Assembly (NCBI GenBank): GCA_018873225.1
Contig: JAEILZ010000005.1
Coordinates: forward strand, 3,286,001-3,350,000
Length of the DNA: 64,000 bases
Direction: 5' to 3'
DNA from: [Phialemoniopsis] sp. UDSM-2020
Taxonomy: Eukaryota > Ascomycota > Sordariomycetes > Thyridiales > Thyridiaceae
The notes beneath the pieces were generated by a model, which was not told where the DNA came from, ran no database searches, and saw nothing but the letters and a program-made list of their open reading frames with translations. The translations under genes and the position numbers were made by a program. Positions 1-10,238 of the stretch are shown in pieces (within the stretch, counting starts at the first letter, position 1; every line of letters begins with the position of its first letter).

Positions 1-470
1 TGGTGCTGGTGCTCGGCGCTGGTGAATGCAGGGGAAGGCATGCCAGGCTTATCGCCGAAAAAAGACAACACTGCACTGAGGGAGAGAGGCGAAAGCTGAC
101 TGGAGGCTACCATGCCGCCCGCGCTCTTGTCCAACTTCCGAGCTGCCGGCGACACCAAAACATCATCTCTCTCTCCACCTTCTCTTGTCTTCGTCGTACG
201 GGCGCTGGCACGCACTTTGGGTCTATTCTTCTTTTTATTTTCCAGATGACCTGATCCTCACCTCGCTCTCGACTTGGTTCCCCCAGACCAAATAGACGAA
301 ACATCCACATTTCACACACATCCTGTCGGACTGGTGCTGCTGGGCTGGTGCTGGGCATCCACTCTTTGTTTGCCCCTCCCCACCGCACTCCAATAGCCTC
401 AGCGTCAATAAAAATAGCCCGAGGGAAACAACAAGTCATCCATGGTACCCCTGGCGGCGCCATCGAAGAA
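1..470. other. Upstream region of the SIM-RING gene
   Basis: No credible gene was found here. The stretch is pyrimidine-rich (CT tracts around 165-300) and probably holds the promoter and 5' leader of the gene starting at 471. An open frame continuous with that gene runs back to 348, but it has only a CTG at its head, so it is read as leader. Confidence 0.5.
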
Positions 471-2388
471 ATGGACCTTTCAGACATAGAACTCATCGAG
501 CAATCATCCAACATTCCCCACGAGGCCTTTTTCCAGAACCCCGCCCTCTTCTACGAAGACGGCCTCCTCGACGACTTTGACTACGACGACCCCGACTACC
601 TCGACCACGACTTTCCGCCCTATTTTGGAGACGACGACGACTTGGCTAGAGAGCTCTTTGGAGAAGGATCGGACACCGACGACAGCCAGAGCCTTGACAT
701 CGACGACCACCATTTCCACGACGAAGAATACGACTACGAAGACGACGACAACGTCTCCGTCTTGATCGCCTCGCCGCAGACGACTGCTTCCTCCTCCTCT
801 CTATCCGACCCCTCGCAGTCGAGCCAGAGCCAACCTTCCTCGTCCAGCCAAGAGTCCGATCCGACTCTCGACAGTCAACAACCCTCCTCCGCCCTTGCTT
901 CCGGACTTCCTCCCCTTCACCCGCACCCACATCCCTTCCCCGAGGATCCGCTCGACCAGCATTTCCTGCGTCTCCAGCGTGTCACCAATTCTCTCATCGC
1001 CTCCTCGCCCGGTCAGAACTCCCCACGCCTCGATTCTCTCCGCCGGCGGATCGACCAGCACTTCGATGGGCGCGTGAACAACCACGCAGCGACAAGGACA
1101 GGAGCCCAAGCGGACAGGAGTGGCGAGCGGGATCTGGCTGAACGCCTTCAGGAATCGATGGATCGACGGCGAGCTGCGGCCAGGAGGCGAACGCACGATC
1201 AGTTTGTAGACGACGAACTCGTCGAGATGGAGGTCGAGCCTCGACAGCGGTCGCGCCAGCATGCACAGGGCCGGGCGACCTCGAGCGGACAGCAGACCGT
1301 CATCGATCTTACCGAAGAGCCTGACAGTCCCGTCCAGAGCCATAGGCCTCTGCCGCGGCCAGGCCAGGCAGCAACGTCGGCTGCCGCAAGTTCGCGCAAC
1401 CCTAGGAGACAGGCGTCACAACGAAGACAGACACCGGCATTCACGCGCAGCGATGGTAGTATCTTGGGCGGCAGTGGAGCCACTGCAGCACCAGGAGGAC
1501 GAGGCGGAGGAGGGGGATCCGCGGCGCCAGCCGACTTCATCGACCTCACTGAGGATTCACCAGACGAGGCCAGAAACCCCTCACAATCCCGCCACCGCAG
1601 GAACCTTGACCCGCCTAGGCGTGATGCCGCTATGGACGCCGAGGTCGCCATTATGGGCGTCTTCGCTCGCTTCAACAGTGAATTGCCCTTTGGCAATCTG
1701 AGCCCTTTTGGCACTCCATTTGGTCGCCTCCTCAACCTTTTGCCCCGCGCAAACAACCCCGATCGAAGACGCCCCAACAACCAAGCAGATATCGAAGTTC
1801 AGATTATTGGCCATCAACAGGGTCCATTTGCAGCCGCCATGGACAATCCTCTGGCAGGCAACCCCGTCAACTTTGACTACCAGGCCGTCGGCTTCGGCAA
1901 CCACAACCACCACCACCACGCGCAGCCCCCGAAGCCCCCGCATGTGCCGCCCCCGGCTCCCCGCGAGGGATTTACGCGTGACACTGGCCCCGACACGGTC
2001 GTTATTTGCCCCAGTTGTGACGAGGAACTGAAGTACGACCCCGATGAGCATGACGAGGACGGCCCCCCGACCAAGAAGGCGCGCACCAGAAAGGACCGCG
2101 AGGAACATCACTTTTGGGCTGTTCCCGCTTGTGGTCACGTAAGTCTATCCCATGAACACCTTTATTTTTCGTCGCATCGCGTTGTGCTAATCGTCACATC
2201 AGGTTTATTGCCGGCGTTGCTTCGAACACCGACGCAACTGCATCCCGCCCAAGAAGGCCAAGGCGCCCGAAGCCTTACCCAAGGTCGGATTCCGACCCGG
2301 CTTGAAACCCAACCAGGTGCTTTGTGCAGTCGACGACTGCAACTCCGAAGTCTCGAACAAGAAGAGCTGGGTTGGTATTTTCTTGTGA
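471..2388 (+). CDS. RING-finger protein with two SUMO-interacting motifs (STUbL-like)
   Basis: Probable ubiquitin ligase that recognises SUMO-modified proteins in the nucleus, comparable to the Slx8/Rfp group. Exons are 471-2138 and 2203-2388, giving 617 aa; the 64-base intron has a GCTAATC branch site. The N-terminus is very acidic (Asp/Glu runs within residues 1-100), followed by Ser/Gln-rich disorder. Two near-identical hydrophobic-acidic motifs, VIDLTEE (about residue 277) and FIDLTED (about 356), are each followed by an SP site, the classic SUMO-interacting pattern. A RING-like set of Cys/His follows: CPSC at about 513, then CGHVYCRRC directly across the splice junction, then CAVDDC near the C-terminus, which ends in SWVGIFL. 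The loop between the first and second Cys pairs is long and Lys/Asp-rich. The start is the first ATG in a frame that is otherwise open back to 348. Ligase function and SUMO targeting are inferred from motifs. Confidence 0.8.
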
Positions 2389-3237
2389 GGAGTCACTCGC
2401 CTAGCCGCGGTAGACTTCATCGGGTGGCGCTTTCGCAGCCATCTTTAATATTTGTACGCCAACCTCATCGATGCTTTCCTTCTAGCGTAAGCATTTTCGG
2501 CATGGTAGAGAGGCAGCGGGCGGGAGGATTTATATACCCGGGATCGAACAGCATTCCATCAGGCAACGCTCCGCCGCCGCCTTTTATGGACGACGACCTG
2601 AAAGGCGGCGGCCCAGTGTTCTGCAGATGAGGATACATCTCACGCACAGCATTCACAGCAGGTACACTCGCATAACCAAGGCGTTCACTTCTTTCTACTG
2701 TCTGTTTTAATTCCCAGGGGCCACCACGGTGGCTGGGTCGGAGTCGGGGCAGGTGGAAGGGGGAAGGGGAAGGGAGTTAGGGGAGAGGGGAAATCAGAGA
2801 CTCGGCGTGGTTCCCGCATCTTTCTACTACTTCTTCTAAGCCTGGATGAGGGACGGGCAGGACTTGGGAGTTATTCCTAGCCTAGCCTCCCCAAGGGAAA
2901 AGAACTTCTTCACATGTAGCATTGTCTAGCGTGTAGCGGATACTTCTCCCCCATCATGGCATTTCGAGATATCGAAACCGGACTTCCCATTCGACATGGC
3001 TGACTGTTACTTGATGCGATATCCTCCATCTTTTCCCGCTTGCTTCGGGTAACATCTGATATTGTGATTGATTTGGTAAGTAGATATTTCCTCATCATGC
3101 TAGCATCGCCGAGTGAATGTCTCTTCTCACCCCACACTATCGACGCCGACACATCCGATCTCTCCACGATCTAGCTTCGGATGCATCTTTGATTGCTCGC
3201 CCAGCTGAAAAAGGTACGAGACCCCTAAACCCCCAAC
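2389..3237. other. Convergent intergenic region
   Basis: This lies between the 3' ends of two convergent genes. No coding sequence is supported. It contains a G-rich tract (2759-2790, listed separately) and a short hairpin around 2720 with arms GCCACC and GGTGGC. Some of it is probably 3' untranslated sequence. Confidence 0.5.
2759..2790 (+). other. Potential G-quadruplex tract
   Basis: Five runs of three to five G separated by 2-5 base linkers lie on the plus strand, about 370 bases past the stop of the SIM-RING gene. The spacing fits the usual intramolecular G-quadruplex pattern. If the transcript extends this far, the motif would be in its 3' end. Function is unknown. Confidence 0.5.
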
Positions 3238-5040
3238 TCACCACCCAAGCACTTCCCTGCACTCGGTGTCCACAAGCGACAGCAACACCATGCCGCCGTT
3301 ATTCGCCGCCGCCCTGGCCTCTGCTCGTGCCGCTGCCTCTTTCTCCATCGCCCTCGCCTTCTCCGCCACGACCTCGGCGTACGTGCCGTGGCCGCCACCG
3401 CCCCCTCCGGCGGCCAGCCGCTCGGCCCGCCTGCGCAGCCGGCCGAACTTGCGCCGCGCCGCGCCATCGTACATGAGGCCTGCCCACCGGATCTTGTCGA
3501 TCAGCGAGAGCTGGGCCGAGACCCAGAGGCTCGCCAGGGGCGCTGCGACGGGCCGGAAGGCTTCTTGATGGTGATCGTCTTGTTGACCTGTGTGCAGCCT
3601 TGGCTGCTGTGACTCCGTGGTTATATCGGTAAGTGCACCCTGTCCTTTCGTCGTCGATCCATTTTCGTCCTCGCCGTCGGGCACCGGAAGCGCACCTGAC
3701 ATGTTCAGCGGGTCAGGTGCAGAGACGTCGATGTACCGCTCCTGTGTCTCGGCGTCGGTGCTCTCCCAGAAGACAGAGTAGTGGTCCCGGGTCAGGTCGA
3801 GCCCCAGCGCGGTGCCCACGAAGGGGCAGTGACGGGCGAGAGCGTTTTGTAAGGCTGATATGTCGCGAGGAAGCAGAGCCACGTATTGGGCGTATTTGGG
3901 GTAGTTGAAGAGGTCGCCAGATGCTGAATAGCCTGCACCGAGGAGCTCTGCAAAGGTGGTGCCCTCGAGGAGAAGGTAAGCCCCGGGGTGTTGCTGCTGC
4001 AGGTGTCGGATCTTGCTCATGGTCGTGCCAAGTCTATGCATGAGGGTGTTGGCTTCTGAGAAGGCTGTCGTGAGGACGTGCAGCTGGCCAGGGGCAAGTG
4101 GCGTGCTCGCTGTCCGACTTGGGCTGTTCGATGCATCTGTCGATGCGACGGACGTGCCATTTGAAGTCATATCAAGTTCTCGACGCCGCCTAGCTTCCAC
4201 TTCCCAGTCAATTCTGTCGATCTGGTCGTGCGCGAAGTTGATATTCCGGACTGGTCTCATCACCTCTTTGCCTTTCCCCTTGCCTCCATCTTTCGCCATG
4301 ATACCGTCTCCCTGCATGGAGAGTGTCGTGTCTCTCTCATCCGGAATGCTCTCACGGGTTAAGGTACTAATAAGCTCCTTGCTCTCCCCTTCTTCCGTCT
4401 CAGTTGCGGTCTCGTTGGCCAGTCGAAGGTAATCAAACCAATACCGTAGCGCCATGCTCGCGAATTCGTTGAGCACCGGGAGGAGCGGTGCCAATTCCTT
4501 CAGTTCCGGCAGATCAAGTGTATCGGCTGACCTGCTCGTGTACTTGTCATATTCGTCCATGAAGTCCCTGAACTCCGACCGCCACCGCCGAAAGAGCGCA
4601 TCACAGTGCGTTTTGGTGCATGAGCGATCGGTGTGCTGTTGACGAGGTGAGTTGCCCGATGACTGCCGCCTCGGCGAGGAAGGGCCGGCTTCCGTAGGAG
4701 GGTTCGAATAAAACTTGGGATTGGCAAAGCTTCGTGGAATCCGTCGCTGGGATGGAGAACACTTGGGGCTTACTCCTTTATCATCGGCCAGCGTGCTGTC
4801 GACTTCTAGCGGCCCAGATATATTTGCATGTGTTGCATCCATCTTTGCGCTCCTTGACCGTCTAGAATGCGAATGATAATCTCCTTTGGCCAGGTTCAAC
4901 AGACTCTCTACTCTGCGCAGTGGGGGCGGAAGCTGCAGAGGCGATGGCGGCGTGACTGGGCGACGGGGTGGGCTTGAGGGTTTCGGCGGACAATCGGGGA
5001 TTCCGCTATTCTCGTTGGCGAGAGGCTTGGGCACTTCCAT
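3238..5040 (-). CDS. Conserved-type hypothetical protein, 600 aa
   Basis: A single open frame of 600 codons read from the ATG at 5040 (MEVPKPLANENSG). The frame extends to 5115, but only a TTG heads it there. I do not recognise the family. The first 150 residues are Pro/Ser-rich and look disordered. A folded-looking part follows, with a Trp/Tyr-rich helix (RRWRSEFRDFMDEYDKY), a Leu-rich stretch (LPELKELAPLLPVLNEFASM) and a later segment around HLQQQHPGAYLLLEG. Near the C-terminus are a poly-Gly loop and an Ala/Glu/Arg-rich helix likely to form a coiled coil. No signal peptide or membrane segment is seen. Small introns near the C-terminus cannot be excluded because the frame stays open through GT/AG pairs. 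Confidence 0.6.
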   Translation of the reverse strand: MEVPKPLANENSGIPDCPPKPSSPPRRPVTPPSPLQLPPPLRRVESLLNLAKGDYHSHSRRSRSAKMDATHANISGPLEVDSTLADDKGVSPKCSPSQRRIPRSFANPKFYSNPPTEAGPSSPRRQSSGNSPRQQHTDRSCTKTHCDALFRRWRSEFRDFMDEYDKYTSRSADTLDLPELKELAPLLPVLNEFASMALRYWFDYLRLANETATETEEGESKELISTLTRESIPDERDTTLSMQGDGIMAKDGGKGKGKEVMRPVRNINFAHDQIDRIDWEVEARRRRELDMTSNGTSVASTDASNSPSRTASTPLAPGQLHVLTTAFSEANTLMHRLGTTMSKIRHLQQQHPGAYLLLEGTTFAELLGAGYSASGDLFNYPKYAQYVALLPRDISALQNALARHCPFVGTALGLDLTRDHYSVFWESTDAETQERYIDVSAPDPLNMSGALPVPDGEDENGSTTKGQGALTDITTESQQPRLHTGQQDDHHQEAFRPVAAPLASLWVSAQLSLIDKIRWAGLMYDGAARRKFGRLRRRAERLAAGGGGGGHGTYAEVVAEKARAMEKEAAARAEARAAANNGGMVLLSLVDTECREVLGW

Positions 5041-5580
5041 CTTCAAGGTTGGTCTTGTTGAATTCGCTTGGAAATAAGCCAGAATCAAAAGACGATGACC
5101 GCTGGACAAAACCAAGAGTCAGTGAAGAAGGTGGCACGGATCGGAGAGCAAACGGATTCATTGTTTGTCTGATAACACAAAGCTGTGTCCTGCGTATTTG
5201 ATGAATGGAGTCGGATTTGAGCCCCAGAGAAACTCTATTGAGTACCCAACAAGGCAAAAGTAGATGTAGACGAATGAATCAGGTGAATGATGCATTGTGG
5301 CCATGGTGACTGCGAGTTGAAAGCAAACAGTGATGCTTTCACCGCTTTAGAAGACCGTCATCCTGAGCTCAGACAAACTTGAGAGTCGGTCTCATCTGAT
5401 CCTTTCGTAAATATAATTCGAGGATTCCGAAGAAAGTCATGATGACTTTAAAGATTGTGTATTGCTACAATATACATGTACTGTGACTTTTCTATCGTGA
5501 ACGAGATCTTCCCCGCATCATTCGCTCCATGATATGGCATTCGTCGACTGAAAGCATCGTAGGGAGTGTTCGGCCGCACT
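5041..5580. other. Intergenic region
   Basis: This holds the promoter and leader of the minus-strand gene starting at 5040 and the 3' flank of the transporter ending at 5581. No gene was seen. Confidence 0.4.
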
Positions 5581-7484
5581 CTAAATCGAGTATTTGATGA
5601 ACAGGACCCAAGCAATGACGACCAAGCTGCCGAGAAGGCTAAGTCCCGCGATGGTGAAAGCCTTGGCCGGCCGGCGTCCGATAGGATTCTCAATCTTGCC
5701 TTGCTTCTCGAGTATCATGCGCTTCTTCTCGCTAATAGTCAGGATGCCTCCGAGGAACCTAACAAGAGCTTGTTAGTGCACTATTCTGATGAAAAATGGT
5801 TGTCATCTGATATCCAATACGTACTTTCGGTCCAGAATGCCGTAGAAGAGACCCAAGCAAAACTCCAGGGCCTTGAGAGCCACGAAGAAGGTGATGACGC
5901 GCTCGTACGTCTCTCCGGGAGTCATGTCCTGCAGTCGTCCGGCGATCATGTCCACGATGACGCTGCCGCTGTTGTTGAACGCCTTCCAGATGCCCAGGGC
6001 GAGGCCGAGCTCGGTCTGGTTGGGCACCATGAGCGGGATCGAGGCGATGAAGGGCAGCGCGTTCATGGCCGACGCCAGCGACGCGATGACCATGGCGCCG
6101 AGGGCGTTGACGGTGCTGAAGCCAATCAGGCAGTACACGAGGATCCAGATGGCCGAGCAGATGCTCACAAAGAGCATGCGGCTGCCAAAGAAGTCAAAGT
6201 AGGCGCCGATGAGCGGGGCGCACACGACGGGGATGACCTGCTGCACGGCCGAGGTGTAGCCGGCGAGCTGCTCGGTGGAGCCGCGCGTGACCCGGATGAT
6301 GTCGGCACTGAGGCCGTTGAAGCCGCCCACGACGCCGGCCTGCAGGACCTGGGAGCAGACGACGAGCCAGAAGAAGCGCGGCACGCTGACGAGACTCTTG
6401 AGGCCGACGAGCGCGCGCTTGACGCCCACGGCCGGGGCGACCTCGCCCCTCTCGCGCGCGAGCTTGGCGAGCTTGTAGCCCGTGGGCATCTGAGCCCACT
6501 CCGGACGACTCCGGGCCCATCGGAAGTAGTAGACGGTCTGCAGCAGGTTGGCGAAGCAGATGATGGCGGGGATCCAGAGGGCCCAGCCCCAGAACGAGGA
6601 GGCGTCGCGCATCGGGACCGCGGTGGCCTTGGCGATGAGCACGATGAGTTTACCTAGCAGTTGCTGTTAGCCACATGTCATTGTTTTGCCTGCTGAAGAT
6701 GTCACCCACCAATTGACAAGTCCAAGCCATAGACCAAACCCAGACCACGGTGCTGGAACCAATGTGCGAGGATCTGCAGTAGCGATAATGGTCAGTACGA
6801 GATTCCTCGGTTTGACTTCAAATCGCTTCAAATCGGAGACTTGCCTTGGAAGTACATGACTCGATGACTGTGCTGCCGAAACCCATGATGATGCGGCCAG
6901 ACAGCACAAGGGCAAACGAGTCGACGTTGGTGCCAGAGGCCGACACTACGGCACCGATGAGGATTGCGATCGCGCATGCCAGAGAGCCCCTGTGTATGAT
7001 TTAGCAAGTGTGACAAACGCCGGATGTAGAAAAATAGATGTTCGTACCATTCAACGCCGTAGTAGTCGAGCCCATAACCACCGACGATAGGGAGGATCGT
7101 GTTGACAAGCGATGTAGCGGCGGAGAGAGCACCATACTATGTATCACCAGCATCGTCAGTCATGTGAAGCTCACTAATTCTTGCTCACAGGCTGGAATCA
7201 AATCGCGTTGCACTTACCTGAGCGTTGTTGATCTTGAGCTGCTTCAGCAAGGTAGCCTTCAGTGGCCCGAGAGTGTTCTCGGACAGCGAGGAGCCCCAGG
7301 ACAGAGCCACACCGCAGATGAGGGCATTCAGCTTCCAAGTCCACGGAAAGTCTTGAGGCTTTTCGTTTTCCTCGCCGCCCACAGGCTGGCTGTTGACGTC
7401 GGCAAGACTCTTGTCGCTAGCCTGTCGGGCAGGAGGTGCGGCGACGGCGCCGTCCGAAGTCAGCATGGGTCCAGAGGTGGCCAT
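5581..7484 (-). CDS. MFS transporter, MFSD1-like, with a GC-AG intron
   Basis: Twelve-helix-type major facilitator, 523 aa. Exons on the minus strand are 7484-7218, 7136-7048, 6989-6845, 6773-6710, 6653-5825 and 5758-5581; all junctions keep frame. The intron between exons 3 and 4 (6844-6774) begins with GC in the strong context AAG|GCAAGT; the nearby GT would break the frame. After a short cytosolic N-terminus come hydrophobic segments beginning NALICGVALSWGSS. The loop-region motif GRIIMGFGS and the segment LVYGLDLSIGKLIVLI resemble the MFSD1 group of organellar solute carriers rather than siderophore or drug exporters. The C-terminal exon supplies the last membrane helix and a short basic tail. 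It is divergent from the ferric reductase at 8237, and an iron-type GATA site lies 174 bases upstream of its ATG. The substrate cannot be read from sequence. Confidence 0.85.
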
Positions 7485-7657
7485 TGTAGCGATGCGTTCA
7501 GAACGAGTGACGGGAGTGTCGAGGCTTGAGGGTGAAGTTGCAAGACGGAGCAGTGAGGGACTCGTCGTCCATGATGCACCATCTTTATATCACTGTTCTC
7601 ACGAGCTGAACAGGACTACGTACTGTCCGTGGTGTGGTGTACAAGTTTTTTAGCATC

Positions 7658-7666
7658 TTATCTGAT
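7658..7666 (-). promoter_or_regulatory. Iron-responsive GATA (SreA-type) site
   Basis: The minus strand reads ATCAGATAA, an exact match to the ATCWGATAA core known for SreA/Sre1 repressors. It is 174 bases upstream of the transporter ATG at 7484. The base before the core is C where the Histoplasma-type extended consensus prefers G or A. Confidence 0.5.
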
Positions 7667-7805
7667 GATCAGATTAACTAGAACCGCCAAGTCCGTCTTC
7701 GGCAACGGTATGCCTCCATAAAAACCCACCTCGATCCCCACAATGTCTCCCAGTTCAAGGGACGGCGCCATTTTTTCTTGATTTTCACTGGCCTGAGAAG
7801 GCATT

Positions 7806-7883
7806 TCTCACGGTGAGCCGTCTGTGTGGGCTTGCATCCCTGCCGGCAGGGGCTAGTTCGGGACTGAATCCCTCACCGTGAGA
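7806..7883. repeat. Pair of inverted palindromic 12-mers
   Basis: TCTCACGGTGAG at 7806-7817 is the exact reverse complement of CTCACCGTGAGA at 7872-7883. Each copy is itself an odd-length palindrome with 5-base arms (CTCAC/GTGAG) around one central base. The pair could bind a dimeric regulator twice or form a long hairpin. A tRNA was considered and rejected because no proper D and T arms are present. Confidence 0.6.
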
Positions 7884-8128
7884 GGATTTTACCTTTGTGA
7901 TCCCTGCTCCTCCATACCAGTTGGTCCATGGTGGCCCCTTGGCCCCCCTTCGAATACTCCACTGGGCGAATCAAGCATCGTAGCCGCTGCATGAAATGTG
8001 AGAAAATCAGTGCAAAGCGGGCGAGGGGTGCGTGTATCATCCGGCATCGCCATGTGGCAGATGCAGAGCGGCATACGCGTGCCGGAAGCTTGCGTTTCTG
8101 GGACCCCCAAATCTTGTCAATCTTATCA

Positions 8129-8137
8129 ATCAGATAA
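8129..8137 (+). promoter_or_regulatory. Iron-responsive GATA (SreA-type) site
   Basis: The plus strand reads ATCAGATAA, preceded by A, so it also fits the extended (G/A)ATC(T/A)GATAA consensus. It is about 100 bases upstream of the ferric reductase ATG. A further GATA core in the opposite orientation (TTATCA) begins five bases upstream, at 8123. Confidence 0.6.
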
Positions 8138-8236
8138 TCTCGTCTGTTGTCACCCAGTCATGGTCTCAGCCTGTCACCGACCCTCGCCCGTGCTCCTGTG
8201 AACCAGACTGCATTCAAATCCCACCCCGTGAACACT

Positions 8237-10094
8237 ATGGATGCGCTCCAGGCACCGCCAACGCCGAAACAGCTCAAGAACGAGACGGCGTTGAAGCTTT
8301 ACGCTGCTTTTCTATGCTGCGTTATTTTGCTTGTTGTTACAGTCCGGCGCCTCCTTGCCCAAACCCATGGCACGGCAGGTTCTTCGTCCTCCCGTATTAA
8401 CCCTAAAGTTATCCCGGGGGTATTCCGGTACAGTTTGAGATACATGATCCCGTCGAGAGATATCGCTGCTCACCGTCTTTAAAGCAAGCTTGAACATTGT
8501 TCAACATGGCAATGGCCCGGGCGCCCTTCATATGCCTTGATACTCATCGTTGGCATATGGCTGGTCGCTAATACCGCTCTGTGCTTGACAATTCTCGCCA
8601 CATATCAAGTGAATCACTTCGCATCCAGACTTGGATGGTAAGCAAAGACCCCCGTAGCTTCTTCATCGACATGAGCGCGGCTGATCGTGGTGTTGTCGGA
8701 GTCAGGTTGGCAGCAGCAAACACAGCCTTATGCGTCTTCTTGGCCACGAAGAACACACCGCTGAGCCTGCTCACAGTGGTATCGCATGATCAGTTGAACG
8801 TACTTCATCGACTTGTTGGCTATGCCGTGGTGCTCATGGTGTCTCTACACGCCATTCTCTACACCGTCCACTTTGGTAGAGATGGCCGCTTGGGAAAGCT
8901 GCTCGAATTCGACAATATCGCCGGCATAGGGTCGGGCGTTGCCATGTTCGTACTCCTTCTGGCTATCTTCAGACAGCGAAGCTACAAAGCGTTCTATGTC
9001 AGCCATATAGCTGGCTTCGTCTTTGTTGTTGTCTTGACCGCACTGCATAGACCAGTTTGGGCCAAGAAGCTTCCCTGGGTGATGCTCTTCGTTGCTTGTA
9101 TCTGGGCAGCGGACAGAGCCATACGAACAGCAAGGCTAGCGTACCACTTCATCAACAACCGGGCCACCCTTTACCCGCTCCCAGGTGGCGCAACTAAAGT
9201 TATTCTCCAAAAGCCGGCGTCTGGGCGAGTGCTGCCGGGATCACACTGTTTTCTATGGATCCCGGGCATCCATTTGTACCAGACACACCCGTTCACGATT
9301 GTCGACAATAGTGCTTCTGGTACGGAACTGGTGGTCAAGTCTCACGCTGGATTTACTAAAGCCATGTACGACTTTGCGAGACAGCATCCTGGCGCCACCA
9401 CACTTGTTTCGATAGATGGGCCATATGGTGCTCTGCCCGACCCTTCAAGATACGACCGTTTGATCTTGGTAGCCGGGGGTAGCGGTGCTGCATTTACAGT
9501 TGGGCTCATGAACCGTATCCTCGATCACTCAAGGGATGTCGCTGTTCAATCCATCGAACTCATCTGGGCCGTCAAGAAAACAGGTATGTCATCCTCACCG
9601 CGCTAAGAATGCCGAAATTTCTCTAACAACGAACAACAGAGCATCTAAGCTGGTTTTCTGAACACCTGAGACGGTTTTCGAGGCTCAGTTCAAACGTCAA
9701 GTTGGCGCTATACGTGACCAGCGAGGATCAGTGCGGAGATCCTTGCTTGAAAACAGATGGGTTCGCGGAGACGATACCCTGTTTCGAGGACAACACTAGA
9801 TCATGGCCTGGGTTATCATTACATGCTGAGGACGCCTCAAGTGAGCTTGACCACTTGCTAAAGCTACCCAAGACGCCGATTTGCAGAGTTTCAGAGCTTG
9901 CAGAAAATGTCAAGTATGGAAGGCTCGAGGCCGGCACTGTCGTGTACGAAGCATTACGGAATGTGGGAGATCAAGCTCGTGTCTTGGTAGCTGCTTGTGG
10001 TCCAGGGTCGCTGACAGAGTCGGTACATGAGACCGTAAATCGTTCACGGAGTCAATTGCCATGCACCATAGATGTTCACGTTGAGCACTTTTAG
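8237..10094 (+). CDS. Ferric reductase-like transmembrane NADPH oxidoreductase
   Basis: Membrane flavocytochrome that moves electrons from NADPH through FAD and two haems, typically to reduce Fe(III) or Cu(II) outside the cell. Exons 8237-8427, 8485-8637, 8706-9583 and 9640-10094 give 558 aa. The third exon start was chosen because it restores the family segment RLGWLAAANTALCVFLATKN. An N-terminal helix (LYAAFLCCVILLVVTV) is followed by the ferric reductase membrane domain with haem ligand pairs His149/His163 and His215/His229, both H-x13-H. FAD binding is shown by HPFTIVDNS. NADPH binding is shown by GPYG, the LVAGGSGAAFTVG stretch and a C-terminal ACGPGSL. There is no clear signal peptide. 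At 558 aa it is shorter than yeast FRE proteins (about 700), which fits the compact filamentous-fungal members. Iron repression through the GATA site 100 bases upstream is inferred. Confidence 0.9.
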
Positions 10095-10238
10095 CTTTGA
10101 AAATATAGATGAGATTACACGACTACCGCTGTCTTCTTATAGAAGCGCGCCCCATTCTCTTTGATTCTACTACGCTGAGCTATGCTGTGGGCTCAAACCA
10201 GTCCTACGTGCCGATTTCAAGGCTATCAATCCGATGTC

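Larger units (their letters stand above)
7485..8236. promoter_or_regulatory. Divergent promoter of the MFSD1-like and ferric reductase genes
   Basis: A 752-base non-coding interval drives the two genes outward. It contains two 9-base matches to the fungal iron-responsive GATA-repressor consensus ATCWGATAA, one near each gene, and a pair of palindromic CTCACSGTGAG elements at 7807-7817 and 7873-7883. No CCAAT box for the HapX/CBC complex was found by eye. Confidence 0.6.

Noticed and set aside
5566..6657. 363-codon plus-strand frame
   Set aside because: Antisense to well-supported transporter exons. It is Asp/Glu/Gly/His-rich and reads through the transporter's introns.
7801..7890. tRNA-like fold suggested by CTCAC/GTGAG pairing and a GGGA/TCCC stem
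   Set aside because: No proper D arm, anticodon arm or T-loop sequence in either orientation. Better explained as palindromic elements.
8638..8675. A 38-base intron in the ferric reductase
   Set aside because: The acceptor at 8704-8705 gives a 68-base intron and restores the family sequence RLGWLAAAN; the shorter choice inserts unrelated residues.
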